34,923 nucleotides of DNA from NCBI RefSeq assembly GCF_020889685.1, contig NZ_JACMYO010000077.1, positions 1 to 34,923 on the forward strand, read 5' to 3'. Position 1 is the stretch's first letter, and each line of letters opens with the position of its first letter. The notes under the pieces were generated by a model. That model saw nothing but the letters and a program-made list of their open reading frames with translations, did no database searches and was not told the DNA's origin. Shown here in pieces: positions 8,879-17,196 of this stretch. Position numbers and translations under genes: made by a program. This DNA comes from Bradyrhizobium oropedii. GTDB taxonomy: Bacteria; Pseudomonadota; Alphaproteobacteria; Rhizobiales; Xanthobacteraceae.

Positions 8879-9639
8879 TAGGCCCGCTCAAGCGTCTTAC
8901 GCAGCGCCTGCTCATCGGCGCCCTCGGATTTGACGACTATCTCTTCTTCGTCGCGCAAGCGCGCATCGCGACGATAAAGACGTTCCGTTATGAAGCGGAT
9001 TTTCTGTACTTTCTTAACATGGTGCCGAACGACGGCGTGATCCTCGACATCGGCGCCAATATCGGGGTGACGGCCTATTTCCTGGCAGCCACGAAGCCTG
9101 GATCCCGAGTCCATGCGTTCGAGCCGGGGCCTGAGAACTTCAGGAGCCTGACGCGCGTGGTCGCCCAGCATACGCTCGCGAACGTGACGGTTCACGAATG
9201 CGGCCTGGGCCGGCAGGCCGCGGCGCTTCCGATGATCATGCCCGTGATAGGCGGAATTAAGCGACACGCACTGTGCCAAGTCGACGACGGACACTCCGAA
9301 TACAAGGAAGGCATCCGCTTCCAGATCAAGATAGAGACGCTCGACGACGTTCCGGAGCTGAAGACACGCACAGACGTGCACGCGATCAAGATCGATGTCG
9401 AGGAGTTCGAGGCCGAGGTGCTGAAAGGAGGCATGGAACTGATAAGGCGTTGTCGGCCGCTCATCTTCTGCGAGATATGGAAGCCAGAAAACCGCAACGA
9501 GATCCGTGCAATGTTCGAACGCGAGCGTTACCGCATGTACGGTTATGAGCATGGCATGCTCGAGCCGGCCGGATCTGGCATCAAGAATTTCACGGGAAAC
9601 TTCTTCATCATTCCGGATGAATGTCCGCTGCCCCAATAG
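8875..9639 (+). CDS. FkbM-family SAM-dependent methyltransferase
   Basis: A 254-residue protein of the FkbM family, which transfers a methyl group from SAM, often to a sugar hydroxyl in EPS and O-antigen clusters. Motif I is VILDIGANIG at 55-64, followed by the acidic AFEPGPENF loop at about 81-89 and the family signature IKIDVEEFEAEVLKGG at 171-186. ATG 8875 is preferred over ATG 8821 because GAGG lies 8 bases upstream and the start overlaps the preceding ORF as ATGA. There is no signal peptide, so the enzyme is cytosolic. It probably caps or decorates one sugar of the repeat unit; the exact acceptor cannot be read from the sequence. Confidence 0.85.
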   Translation: MIGPLKRLTQRLLIGALGFDDYLFFVAQARIATIKTFRYEADFLYFLNMVPNDGVILDIGANIGVTAYFLAATKPGSRVHAFEPGPENFRSLTRVVAQHTLANVTVHECGLGRQAAALPMIMPVIGGIKRHALCQVDDGHSEYKEGIRFQIKIETLDDVPELKTRTDVHAIKIDVEEFEAEVLKGGMELIRRCRPLIFCEIWKPENRNEIRAMFERERYRMYGYEHGMLEPAGSGIKNFTGNFFIIPDECPLPQ

Positions 9640-9932
9640 AGGTCGCATCGGTGTCCCGAATTTCCAGTCGCGTTACACAGCGCGTGTGTGAGCGGGACGT
9701 ACGGCACCAGTCGCGGCACTCAGTGCCAAAGTACTACTCACGAAGAGCATCGCAGCGACACGCAGCGCTCCATTGGTAACGCCAGCTCCCGTTGCGCCGG
9801 GGAGCGAAATGAGTTCAAATCGCCTTTGAAAGCTCAGCTCTACTGAATAGATGATGGAGCCGAGGCCAAGGGTCTAGTCGCATCATGCTGTGCCTGATGC
9901 CGCTCGACCGCAGTCGAAGATAAACGAATGTC
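9640..9932. other. Intergenic region with a palindrome and a possible reverse-strand gene remnant
   Basis: No complete gene is present. A - strand frame is open from 9873 down to TAA 9675-9673 (66 codons) and encodes a hydrophobic, protein-like stretch (SIIYSVELSFQRRFELISL, later VAAMLFVSSTLALSAATG). It has no start, so it could be the tail of a lost gene. A 13-base palindrome lies at 9715-9727. Confidence 0.35.
9715..9727. promoter_or_regulatory. 13-base palindrome GGCACTCAGTGCC
   Basis: Perfect inverted repeat with a single central C, about 205 bases before the GT4 gene. The core CACTCAGTG is shared with the palindrome at 11348-11358 upstream of wzx. A regulator site is possible; the role is unproven. 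Confidence 0.28.
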
Positions 9933-11159
9933 GTGACGCGCATCCTGGTTGTAACGCATAAGCCGCTCGCAAGCCTGACCAACGGGCATGACCTTCGCGT
10001 GTGGCACTTGTGCCGCGAATTGGCGAAGCGGCACGAACTGTACCTTTTGACGGTGAACCTCGGTTCAACAGACGAATCGAGCGACAGCCTGGTCGGCTTG
10101 TCTGAGGTCTTCAAAAAGACCGCGGAAACACCGAAATTGCCGACGCAGCACAGGCCCTCACTGAAGAGGCACTTCCGTCGAAATGATTCAGACTACTTCT
10201 CGCTCTCTTATCCGGATCACTTTTCGACCGTTACCAAAACGATAGCTGGCTTCTGCGAAGAGAACGGTATCGATCACATGATCGTCTTCTGCCTCGTGCT
10301 TGCAGAATTCGTCCGACCGTTTTCGAACGATAAGAAGATACTCTTTGATCTCATCGACAGTGAAGTTCTAACGCTGACCAGACAGATACAGTTCATTCCG
10401 CCGTGGCCCGCGCAGCTGAGAACGCGTCTCGATGCGCGCCTGTTGCTCGCGCGCCGTGCACGGGCGGAGGCGTGTTTGCCCCGTTGGTTCAACCACGTCA
10501 CTACAGTCAATGATGCCGATTCTGATACTGTTTGCAGACTGTCCGGCAGAACTGCGAACGTTAGCACGGTACCGAACGGGGTCTCGCCCGACCTGGCGGA
10601 CACATTTGACTCAAATGCGCGTGTCGCAAAGCGGAGGGGAGTGGCATTTTGGGGCAACCTTGCCTTCAAACCAAACAGCGATGCAGTTCGTTTTTTTTAC
10701 CAGCACGTCTATCGACGGTACCTCGCTCCGGCCGGAATTGAGTGGTGCGTGGTGGGCAAGGATGCGGAAAACTGGCTTCTGGAGGAGGCAAAGCGAGACG
10801 ACGGCATTCGCCTCACTGGATTCGTCGAAGACATCTGCTCGGTGCTCGCTGAGTATCCGATCATGATAAATCCGATGCGGATTGGCAGTGGATTAAAGAA
10901 CAAGGTACTTGAAGCCTTTGCCATGGGGCTGGCGGTCGTTTCAACGGGAGTAGGCATCGAAGCGCTCGGCATGGCGCGAGAAGGTGTCGATTACTTGCGA
11001 GCTGACGAGCCCCAGAAGATCGCGGCAGCGATCAAGCTGCTCATCGAAGACGAAGGCCTTCGGTATTCTATGATCCATAGTGCTCGAAAAGTCATGTTGG
11101 AGCACTACACCTGGAAAAAGGTTGCTCGTGACATGGATGCACTCTTGGGCTCGATGTGA
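9933..11159 (+). CDS. GT4-family glycosyltransferase
   Basis: A 408-residue GT-B fold retaining glycosyltransferase, presumably adding one sugar to the lipid-linked repeat unit on the cytoplasmic face. The N-terminus RILVVTHKPLASLTNGHDLR is the acceptor-side Rossmann start with the flexible glycine-containing loop. FWGNLAFKPNSDAVRFF (about 236-252) opens the donor domain, and MRIGSGLKNKVLEAFAMG with VVSTGVGIEALG is the nucleotide-sugar binding region usual in this subfamily (related to EPS/PEP-CTERM cluster enzymes). The start is GTG 9933; the upstream GAAGATAA element is weak. Donor and acceptor are unknown. Gene spacing on both sides is unusually loose for an operon (about 290 and 280 bases). 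Confidence 0.85.
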   Translation: MTRILVVTHKPLASLTNGHDLRVWHLCRELAKRHELYLLTVNLGSTDESSDSLVGLSEVFKKTAETPKLPTQHRPSLKRHFRRNDSDYFSLSYPDHFSTVTKTIAGFCEENGIDHMIVFCLVLAEFVRPFSNDKKILFDLIDSEVLTLTRQIQFIPPWPAQLRTRLDARLLLARRARAEACLPRWFNHVTTVNDADSDTVCRLSGRTANVSTVPNGVSPDLADTFDSNARVAKRRGVAFWGNLAFKPNSDAVRFFYQHVYRRYLAPAGIEWCVVGKDAENWLLEEAKRDDGIRLTGFVEDICSVLAEYPIMINPMRIGSGLKNKVLEAFAMGLAVVSTGVGIEALGMAREGVDYLRADEPQKIAAAIKLLIEDEGLRYSMIHSARKVMLEHYTWKKVARDMDALLGSM

Positions 11160-11347
11160 ACGCCGCGGGAGGTTCGGTCATGGTTGGCCTTCGGTTCAAC
11201 TGCCGTGGTCCGATAGGATGATGCATCGAGCTAGTCATGCGAGATTGACGAGGAGTGGCTCGAGAAAGGTGAGGCGAGAGTGATCCGACTGCCTGCAAAT
11301 CGTTTTGCGCTTCGTGCGATCATCGTGCTGTCCCGTGCTTCTGGAGG

Positions 11348-11358
11348 TCACTCAGTGA
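11348..11358. promoter_or_regulatory. 11-base palindrome TCACTCAGTGA upstream of wzx
   Basis: Perfect inverted repeat around a central C, about 80 bases before the wzx start. It shares the 9-base core CACTCAGTG with 9717-9725. It may be a protein-binding site; evidence is symmetry, recurrence and position. Confidence 0.28.
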
Positions 11359-11438
11359 GTTCTGATTTTCTTTCTGGAAGGTGCACCGACCGAGATTCGC
11401 GCTTCTGGTCGTCGGCGCCGTCGCGAGGTCGTTGATCC

Positions 11439-12893
11439 ATGGCATCCATATTGCGTCAAGGAATTCTACTCTCGGCTGCACAATACACCGACCAGGTCAT
11501 CATGCTATTGACGCCGGTCGTTCTGGTGCGAACGATTGGTCCCACGGCGTTTGGTGAATACCGACTGTTCTGGCTGCTCGTAACCACGGTGGCCCTGTTG
11601 TTTTCCTTCAACATGCCCCGGAGCTTGCTTTTCTTCTTTGTCCGGCTGGATGCAGAGGGACGGCGGGTTTACGTCGGCCAGACGGTCCTCTTCCTGCTCG
11701 CCGCAACGACGATTGCGGTGCTTCTCGTCTTTGCTTTTCGTCAGGTCCTTCCATCCGGCATGAAAGATCTGCTGTATGACCACGGGGTGCTACTGGCAAG
11801 TTTCCTGTTTGTTTGGAATTTGGGCTTGTTGCTGGACGTGCTACCCAACGCCATAGGGCAGATCCGTTGGCAGGCGCAAGCCATCCTGGCGTCATCCGTG
11901 CTGAGAGCCGTGCTCATCATTTCTGCGGCAGTCGTGTTTCGTCGATTTGAAGAGGTGCTGATCGCAGCGTTGATTGCTGCTGGCGTGCGCGTCCTGCTTC
12001 TTGCCGTTTTCATTGCGCGCTATTGTGGCATTCGACTGTTCCCAATCGAAAGGGAGCAGTTCCGTGCGCAGCTTCGCTACGCCCTTCCGTTCGGTGTTGC
12101 CGGCTTGCTGTGGAGCGTCCGAAAACAGGCGGAACTGTGGATTGTCGCGACGATGTTCTCGTCGGGCATGTTCGGCATTTTTTCAATTGCGACGACGCTC
12201 CTCATGCCGTTCGAAGTCTTGAGAGGCGGGCTGGGGAATTTGCTCTTGCCGAAGATGAGCCGCTTCCACTCATTGGGCCGCCACGAAGAGCTGTTGCGCC
12301 TGAACAATCAGGGCAACGTTATCATTAGTGCGGTCATGTTCCCCGCCATAGCGGCATTGTTCGTCTTTGCTGACGAAGTCATTCAGTTGCTGTTTACGAA
12401 AGAGTACGTGAGTGGCTCTCCGGTGCTGCGCATCTATCTGATTCAAACATTGATCTCGACTGAGATTACCACTCTGCTCAATGTGTTCGGACAGGGCTCG
12501 GCTAACATGCGTTATGAAGCGGCGATCCTTCCATTCGCCGTGTTAACGAGCCTTGCCGGCGTCTGGTACTACGGCTTGCCAGGGGCGGCGATCGGGTCGG
12601 TATTAACGACCTTCGTTGTATATGTGTTTTTTCTCAGAAGACTTTCAAAGGTGATGAGCATTCCGATCGCAAAGTTGCAGGACTGGAAGAACCTTGGACT
12701 AATCTTCGTCGCGTCGGTATTGGCGGCAATGCTGGTGCGTTTCTCGGCTGATCTGCTGAATCCGTCGACCGCAATTGCAGCGCTGGTCGGTCCGGTTGCG
12801 GTCCTGGTGTGTTATGCGGCCATGCTGTTTGTGACCGGATACTATCGAACCCTGGCCGAGGTTCGGAGAGAGTGGGGCGTTCTCGGGGCGTGA
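11439..12893 (+). CDS. Wzx-type oligosaccharide flippase
   Basis: A 484-residue polytopic inner-membrane protein of the MOP/polysaccharide transport superfamily with about 12-14 hydrophobic helices. The opening (GILLSAAQYTDQVIMLLTPVVLVRTIGPTAFG.YRL in pattern) is the classical first helix pair of Wzx, and SVRKQAELWIVATMFSSGMFGIFSIA matches the conserved segment before TM7-8. It should flip undecaprenyl-linked repeat units to the periplasm, where Wzy polymerises them. ATG 11439 follows GAGG by 11 bases. The stop codon overlaps a further ATG (TGATG), starting a short ORF. A 6-base hairpin (TGCAAG 12894-12899 / CTTGCA 12908-12913) lies just past the stop but lacks a T tract. Confidence 0.87.
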   Translation: MASILRQGILLSAAQYTDQVIMLLTPVVLVRTIGPTAFGEYRLFWLLVTTVALLFSFNMPRSLLFFFVRLDAEGRRVYVGQTVLFLLAATTIAVLLVFAFRQVLPSGMKDLLYDHGVLLASFLFVWNLGLLLDVLPNAIGQIRWQAQAILASSVLRAVLIISAAVVFRRFEEVLIAALIAAGVRVLLLAVFIARYCGIRLFPIEREQFRAQLRYALPFGVAGLLWSVRKQAELWIVATMFSSGMFGIFSIATTLLMPFEVLRGGLGNLLLPKMSRFHSLGRHEELLRLNNQGNVIISAVMFPAIAALFVFADEVIQLLFTKEYVSGSPVLRIYLIQTLISTEITTLLNVFGQGSANMRYEAAILPFAVLTSLAGVWYYGLPGAAIGSVLTTFVVYVFFLRRLSKVMSIPIAKLQDWKNLGLIFVASVLAAMLVRFSADLLNPSTAIAALVGPVAVLVCYAAMLFVTGYYRTLAEVRREWGVLGA

Positions 12894-13045
12894 TGCAAGG
12901 CGATTTGCTTGCAGGGTTGCCTGGATTATCAGTTGCGAAGACGCGACGGGCCAACAAGAGAGACAAGATGACTAGCCTAGTCCTGGTGGATGCGCGTCCA
13001 GGTGCTGTCGAGACAACGTTCGTCCGTCAGTGGGCCTTCGGCTGA
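12893..13045 (+). pseudogene. Short start-coupled ORF after wzx, possible N-terminal gene fragment
   Basis: ATG 12893 overlaps the wzx stop (TGATG) and the frame runs 50 codons to TGA at 13045, inside the 3' end of the opposing hydrolase gene. An internal ATG at 12968 has a purine-rich AGAGAG element 6 bases upstream, and from there the peptide reads TSLVLVDARPGAVETTFV, resembling the first strand of a globular domain. I do not recognise it. It may be the start of a gene whose remainder was lost when the - strand gene arrived, or chance. Confidence 0.27.
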
Positions 13046-14286
13046 CCATCGGGCCAGTCGTATTCGGTTGCGATACTGCGCATGATTTCGTCAGCTAACT
13101 GACCGCCTTGATCCCCGTTCGTCATGATGACCGCGCCATCTCCATTCTCATACATCGTCATCAGGCTGACGAAGCCATCGTTGACGCCTGCATGCAGAAA
13201 TCGTCGATGCGGGGCGACCCCTAGTACAATCGGACCAAGGCCATAGTTGCCAAGGCCGGGTGTGAGCATCTGGATGGCCGTAGTTTGAGACAGGACGGAA
13301 GCATCTCGACCGGTCCAGGCCCGGACCACACCTAGCGCAAAATGCGCAACGTCAGTAGGTGTCGTCCACAATCCTGCGGCAGCCAATTCGGGATAGATGT
13401 GCGGACCGCCCGGCACCGGCTGTCCCGTCGCTCGGTAGGGTGTAGCGGCCATTGGAGCGTCATTCTTGCGTGGCGGTTGGAGAAAACTGCTGTGCGTCAT
13501 TCCGAAGGGCTTGAGGACAAGTTCTTCAAGTAGTGTTGGGAACGGCTTCCCGGTTACATCGATGAGCAATTTCTGCACTATCGTATAGCCGCCGCTAGAA
13601 TACTCGAACCGGACGCCGGGCTCATGATCGACAACGACAGGTGCGGTGTTTGCAAGAGCGCATAGCGCAAACCAATCATGCGCTGACGGCTCGAACCGGT
13701 TTAGATCACGACACCACAGCGGCGCCCCATTGAGAACGTCGTCAAGTGACGGAACTGGTGCGCCTGCAGGATATCCCGGAAAATATGGAACAGTTATGCC
13801 GGCCGAATGGTTCAGCAGTCTGCGAAGTGTAACCTTGGATCGATCGGTGAACGAGTTAGCAGGTATTTTCCAGCTTTTGAGGGATAAGTTGACGTCGCCG
13901 TCGAGATCGAGTTCTCCGGCCTGAGCCAATGCCAGCGCAGCCACGGCGGTAACCGGTTTGCTGATTGAGGCAGCCTGGAACAGCGTTTCAGGAAGGACAG
14001 GCGGTCCACCAATGGCGGCAACCCCGAACCCGCGAGCCTCGACTATGCCGCCATGAACCACCGCGATGCTGACGCCAGGAACGTGCAGTGCGTTCATCCG
14101 GTCGGCGAGTGTCATCGGCGGCGCGCCTGCGGTGGCAGCCCGCAGTCCATCCACGATACGTTGCATGCGCTGTTCGAAATCGCCGTTGCTGCCTGGGAGC
14201 GCGCCGTCCTGTGCACGCGAAGCGGGGAGGGTTGCGATGCTTCCTATGATGACGAGCAAGGCGATACGGCCGACGTTGAGAGTCAT
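13027..14286 (-). CDS. Serine hydrolase of the class C beta-lactamase/PBP4* family
   Basis: A 419-residue exported protein. ATG 14286 is preferred because GGAG lies about 10 bases upstream; ATG 14292 is very close to that site. Residues 1-25 form a signal peptide (ALLVIIGSIATLPASRA). Catalytic SxxK is S107-I-S-K110, and the second motif is Y229-S-S. The usual KTG box is replaced by a HAGVNDGF motif, typical of esterase or D-aminopeptidase-like members rather than true beta-lactamases. Family members hydrolyse D-amino-acid peptides, esters or amides in the periplasm. It is the only gene here without an obvious EPS role, and it sits on the - strand between two + strand gene groups. It could remove or transfer acyl groups on the polymer, or be unrelated. 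Confidence 0.83.
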   Translation of the reverse strand: MTLNVGRIALLVIIGSIATLPASRAQDGALPGSNGDFEQRMQRIVDGLRAATAGAPPMTLADRMNALHVPGVSIAVVHGGIVEARGFGVAAIGGPPVLPETLFQAASISKPVTAVAALALAQAGELDLDGDVNLSLKSWKIPANSFTDRSKVTLRRLLNHSAGITVPYFPGYPAGAPVPSLDDVLNGAPLWCRDLNRFEPSAHDWFALCALANTAPVVVDHEPGVRFEYSSGGYTIVQKLLIDVTGKPFPTLLEELVLKPFGMTHSSFLQPPRKNDAPMAATPYRATGQPVPGGPHIYPELAAAGLWTTPTDVAHFALGVVRAWTGRDASVLSQTTAIQMLTPGLGNYGLGPIVLGVAPHRRFLHAGVNDGFVSLMTMYENGDGAVIMTNGDQGGQLADEIMRSIATEYDWPDGQPKAH

Positions 14287-14649
14287 CAACATGGAGCTCC
14301 GCGGGCATTGGACCATGCGAGCATTTCTAGCAAGAAGGCGGTAGGTCCGGTAGGGAAGTCGTCAACCGTTGGGTCCGCCGTCTCTGCCGGTGCTATCCGC
14401 CGCCGCGGGCGCTGCTGCAGCAACCCGTCCCAGACGGCTGCCGAGCTCTTCCTGGTCGGCGCACGTTCGGGGCCGGCCGGCCCTGCTTTTGGTGTGATCG
14501 AGGAATGGGTAATCCGAAAGGGTCGAGCCGCGTATCGATCCAAAAGATTATGCTTGCGAGAGAAACGGAGCGCACCAGAAGCAGTGCGCCTTTAATCGAT
14601 AGAGTTCGAGCGCTTCTGAGAAAAACGAGCCGAGTAGAGGGTGCAGTAT
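14287..14649. other. Divergent gap holding an out-of-phase N-terminal reading frame
   Basis: Between the hydrolase start and the methyltransferase start. Its right half carries a protein-like + frame (14505-14729) that runs into the methyltransferase gene in another phase. I could not place promoters with confidence. Confidence 0.4.
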
Positions 14650-14729
14650 ATGCCGGTCTTGGTGCGCTTCTCCGGAGGTTTGGGAGGCGGCGTGGCTTTG
14701 AATGCAAGGAATTTTTTGACGGAAAGTGA
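14505..14729 (+). pseudogene. Probable 5' part of the methyltransferase gene, cut off by a frameshift at a T6 run
   Basis: ATG 14505 (alternatively ATG 14550) opens a 74-codon frame ending TGA 14727-14729. From 14550 the peptide is a charged helical N-terminus (RSSAPLIDRVRALLRKTS, later RRRGFECKEFF) that looks more natural than the Gly-rich N-terminus encoded in the annotated frame over the same bases. Both frames read through the homopolymer TTTTTT at 14712-14717. With one T fewer, ...ECKEF would continue directly into LTESDAFTQ of the methyltransferase. A recent mutation, a sequencing error or slippage would each explain it. Confidence 0.45.
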
Positions 14730-15537
14730 TGCGTTCACGCAAGCACAGGAAGCGGCGTTCTTTGCTTCAATCCGCTTGCGGAACGGCACCTACAAGACTA
14801 CCGATCATCATCGCCTCGATGATCTCAATAGGCTCGTAATTGATGAGTGGAAGAAACTCGGCAGCAAGCCGAGCCAGATCATGGACGTCGGCGTATCATC
14901 AGGGATTTCCTCAGTCGAATGGGCGGATGCCTTAACGAGCGCTGGCATCGAGGCGAAGATTCTGGCGACGGATCTCTGCATGCGCGGAAGTCTCGTGCGC
15001 CTGTTGCCAGGATATGAAGTCCTTCTCGATCGCGATGGCAAAGTGCTTCAGCACATCGTGGCCAATCGCCCGGTGCGCTGGTACCTGAATGGTCCCCGAG
15101 ATTTTCTCAAGGGCAAAGGATTCGTGGTCGCCGGGCTGAACACACTTGCAGGCGTGCTGTTGCCTCTGACGAACATGCCAGAAGGAGGGAAGGATGTCCT
15201 TCTGGTGAACCCGCATGCCCGCGACGACGCTCGGCTAAGCTTTGCCGAGGATGACATTCTGGCGCCCAACCCTGCTGAACTGCGCGGCCGGTTCAACGCA
15301 ATCCGCGTGTCAAATCTACTCAATCATGGCTATTTCAACGAAGTGCAGTTGCGCGGCGCGATCGGCAATCTGAGGGATCGCCTGGTCGGTGCCGGTTCGT
15401 TCCTCATTGTGAATCGAACGCTTGCGAACGGCGCCAATCACGGCACGCTCTTCCGGCTCAACGGCGCAAGCAAATTTGAGACGATAGCTAAGATGCGAGA
15501 GGGCAGTGAGATTGAGAGCATCGTACTGTCGGCTTGA
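14650..15537 (+). CDS. SAM-dependent methyltransferase-like protein
   Basis: A 295-residue cytosolic protein as annotated from ATG 14650, which has AGAGG about 9 bases upstream; GTG 14641 is also in frame. Residues 77-88 (IMDVGVSSGISS) form the SAM-binding glycine loop, followed by an acidic strand end (AKILATDL, about 102-109). The later segment AIRVSNLLNHGYFNE..LRGAIGNLRDRL resembles the post-motif region of class I methyltransferases that score several intermediates (CheR-like layout). The substrate is unknown; a sugar of the repeat unit is likely from context. The first 20 residues are poorly protein-like and a better N-terminus exists in another frame upstream, so the true protein may be longer. 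It is followed at 141 bases by a GT4 gene. Confidence 0.68.
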   Translation: MPVLVRFSGGLGGGVALNARNFLTESDAFTQAQEAAFFASIRLRNGTYKTTDHHRLDDLNRLVIDEWKKLGSKPSQIMDVGVSSGISSVEWADALTSAGIEAKILATDLCMRGSLVRLLPGYEVLLDRDGKVLQHIVANRPVRWYLNGPRDFLKGKGFVVAGLNTLAGVLLPLTNMPEGGKDVLLVNPHARDDARLSFAEDDILAPNPAELRGRFNAIRVSNLLNHGYFNEVQLRGAIGNLRDRLVGAGSFLIVNRTLANGANHGTLFRLNGASKFETIAKMREGSEIESIVLSA

Positions 15538-15678
15538 CGCGGGACGATCGAGCTTCTTGATGGAGGCAAGGCTCGCTCTTTCACTACACGAGCTGAGAAG
15601 CCGTACACCCCGAGTTCGCGGGCAAAGCGTCGCAGAGCTTCTTTTCATAGGGCGGTCCCATTAAGCACGAGGTGTCGG

Positions 15679-16854
15679 GTGCGTATTCTCTCGATGGATT
15701 TTTCCATCCCTTATCTGATGAAAGATGAGAACTACCCGATTGGCGGATGGGCGATCGAGCTCGCAGTGTGGCTTCGTGCGCTTGAGAACGCCGGTCACGA
15801 AACCGCTGTTCTCACCTGGAAGGGGGCGCTGGAGCACGTAGGTTCGGGACAGCAGATCAAACTTATTGAGACCTACGATCCCGCACGCGGAATTCGGGTC
15901 GCGAAGTACTTCTATTCGTATATCCCGAAAGTATTGGCAGCCGCCCGCAGCTATCGCCCGGATATTCTGATCCAGGGAGTATGTGGAATACACACCGCCA
16001 TCATGGCGTTCGTTGCCGATCAGCTGAAGGTTCCGTTCGTTTATCGCGTTGTGAGTGACATTGACGTCGATGAGCGATGCAAAGCTCTTCTTCCGTCTTA
16101 TGAATGGATATCCTATTCGTGGGCCAGGCATCACACCGCCGGGTTTCTCTGTCAAAATGAGTATCAGCGCGGGAAATTGACCGCGCTTTTTCCGGGCAAG
16201 CCGATCCACGTCCTTCATAATCCGTTTGCGATAGCGGAGGACGCGGCTGCTCCGTTGCCGCGCGCAAGACGCGGATACGTCGCCTGGCTCGGTGTCTTCC
16301 GCTATCCGAAGAATCTACCCTTGTTGTTTCGGATTGCCCAGGCATTGCCGGACGTCAAGTTTCGCGTGGCGGGGATGACGTCGCCCAATACCGATCAGTC
16401 GACGCTGGACGCGTTGAATGGCTTGCGTCAGCTGCCAAACGTGGAATTGGTTGGCTATGTGCGGCGGGCGGACGTTCAGCAATTTCTATCGGAAGCGACA
16501 ATGCTTCTCTGTACGTCGGATTTCGAGGGCTTCTCGAACGCATTTCTGGAGGCGCTCGCCGTCGGCGCACCGATCGTGACGCGCCGGCATGTTGATCCGG
16601 ACGCGATCGTCGAGCGTCATGTTCTCGGCGCTTCAGTTGAAGACGAGTTGGCGCTTTCAAGATCTGTGAGTGAGATTTGGAACATGGACGCGGCTGAATA
16701 CAACGCGCTCAGTCGGCGATGCCAGATTTATGTCAAAGCAAATCACTCCCCGATGGTGAAGACTCACGAGTTGATTGCGGCTTTGACACCCCTTGTCGCC
16801 AGGTCGAGGCACTCCGGTACACCTGTTACGACTGAGCCGCTCGCTCGTTGCTGA
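15679..16854 (+). CDS. GT4-family glycosyltransferase
   Basis: A 391-residue GT-B glycosyltransferase. GTG 15679 has GAGG 6 bases upstream. The N-terminus RILSMDFSIPYL..., then YPIGGWAIELAVWLRALENAGHE, is the acceptor domain with the Gly-Gly loop. GYVAWLGVFRYPKNLPLLFR (about 196-215) starts the donor domain, and SDFEGFSNAFLEALAVGAPIV (about 280-300) holds the E-x7-E motif that binds the nucleotide sugar. It should act on the cytoplasmic face of the inner membrane. Donor and linkage cannot be deduced. It lies between a methyltransferase and a lyase-like gene on the same strand. Confidence 0.86.
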   Translation: MRILSMDFSIPYLMKDENYPIGGWAIELAVWLRALENAGHETAVLTWKGALEHVGSGQQIKLIETYDPARGIRVAKYFYSYIPKVLAAARSYRPDILIQGVCGIHTAIMAFVADQLKVPFVYRVVSDIDVDERCKALLPSYEWISYSWARHHTAGFLCQNEYQRGKLTALFPGKPIHVLHNPFAIAEDAAAPLPRARRGYVAWLGVFRYPKNLPLLFRIAQALPDVKFRVAGMTSPNTDQSTLDALNGLRQLPNVELVGYVRRADVQQFLSEATMLLCTSDFEGFSNAFLEALAVGAPIVTRRHVDPDAIVERHVLGASVEDELALSRSVSEIWNMDAAEYNALSRRCQIYVKANHSPMVKTHELIAALTPLVARSRHSGTPVTTEPLARC

Positions 16855-17196
16855 TCCAGATCGGCGATGAGCAATGCGGGACGCACACGGTGAGGCGTTC
16901 AGTTGGAACCGCCGTTGATCTTGCGTCCGGCGTCAAGAAGCAAGACAAGGGTGCTATCGGCACCGCGCGACCGCTAACGACGCTCTGTTAGCGTGAACCG
17001 CCAGCGAGGCGGACACGCTGGCCGCAAGGCTGCGCATCGCGATGCAATTGGGGATGCATTCCAAGAGCTGATGCCTGGCGGTAGTCCTTATTTTCCCTCG
17101 ATTGAACCCCTCGATAAATTGCATCATGATTTGAATGGGTTACGGTACGTATGACTGCGCATTTTGCGACGGTCGCGGCACCGAACAGGGATGGCA
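16855..17196. other. Intergenic region with a small hairpin
   Basis: About 340 bases without a credible gene between a GT4 and the lyase-like gene. A perfect 7-base stem (CGCTAAC 16972-16978, GTTAGCG 16987-16993, 8-base loop) is present, without a following T tract. It may stop or process the upstream transcript. The stretch before 17197 is comparatively AT-rich (around 17090-17160) and is the likely promoter area for the lyase gene. Confidence 0.4.

Noticed and set aside
8374..9648. 424-codon reverse-strand open frame across wzy and the FkbM gene
   Set aside because: It lies opposite two genes with clear family motifs, and its own translation is Arg/His/Val-rich with no recognisable domain; it is a mirror of the codon bias in the FkbM gene.
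15560..15664. 34-codon + frame between the methyltransferase and GT4 genes
   Set aside because: Short, no ribosome site, and no coupling with either neighbour.
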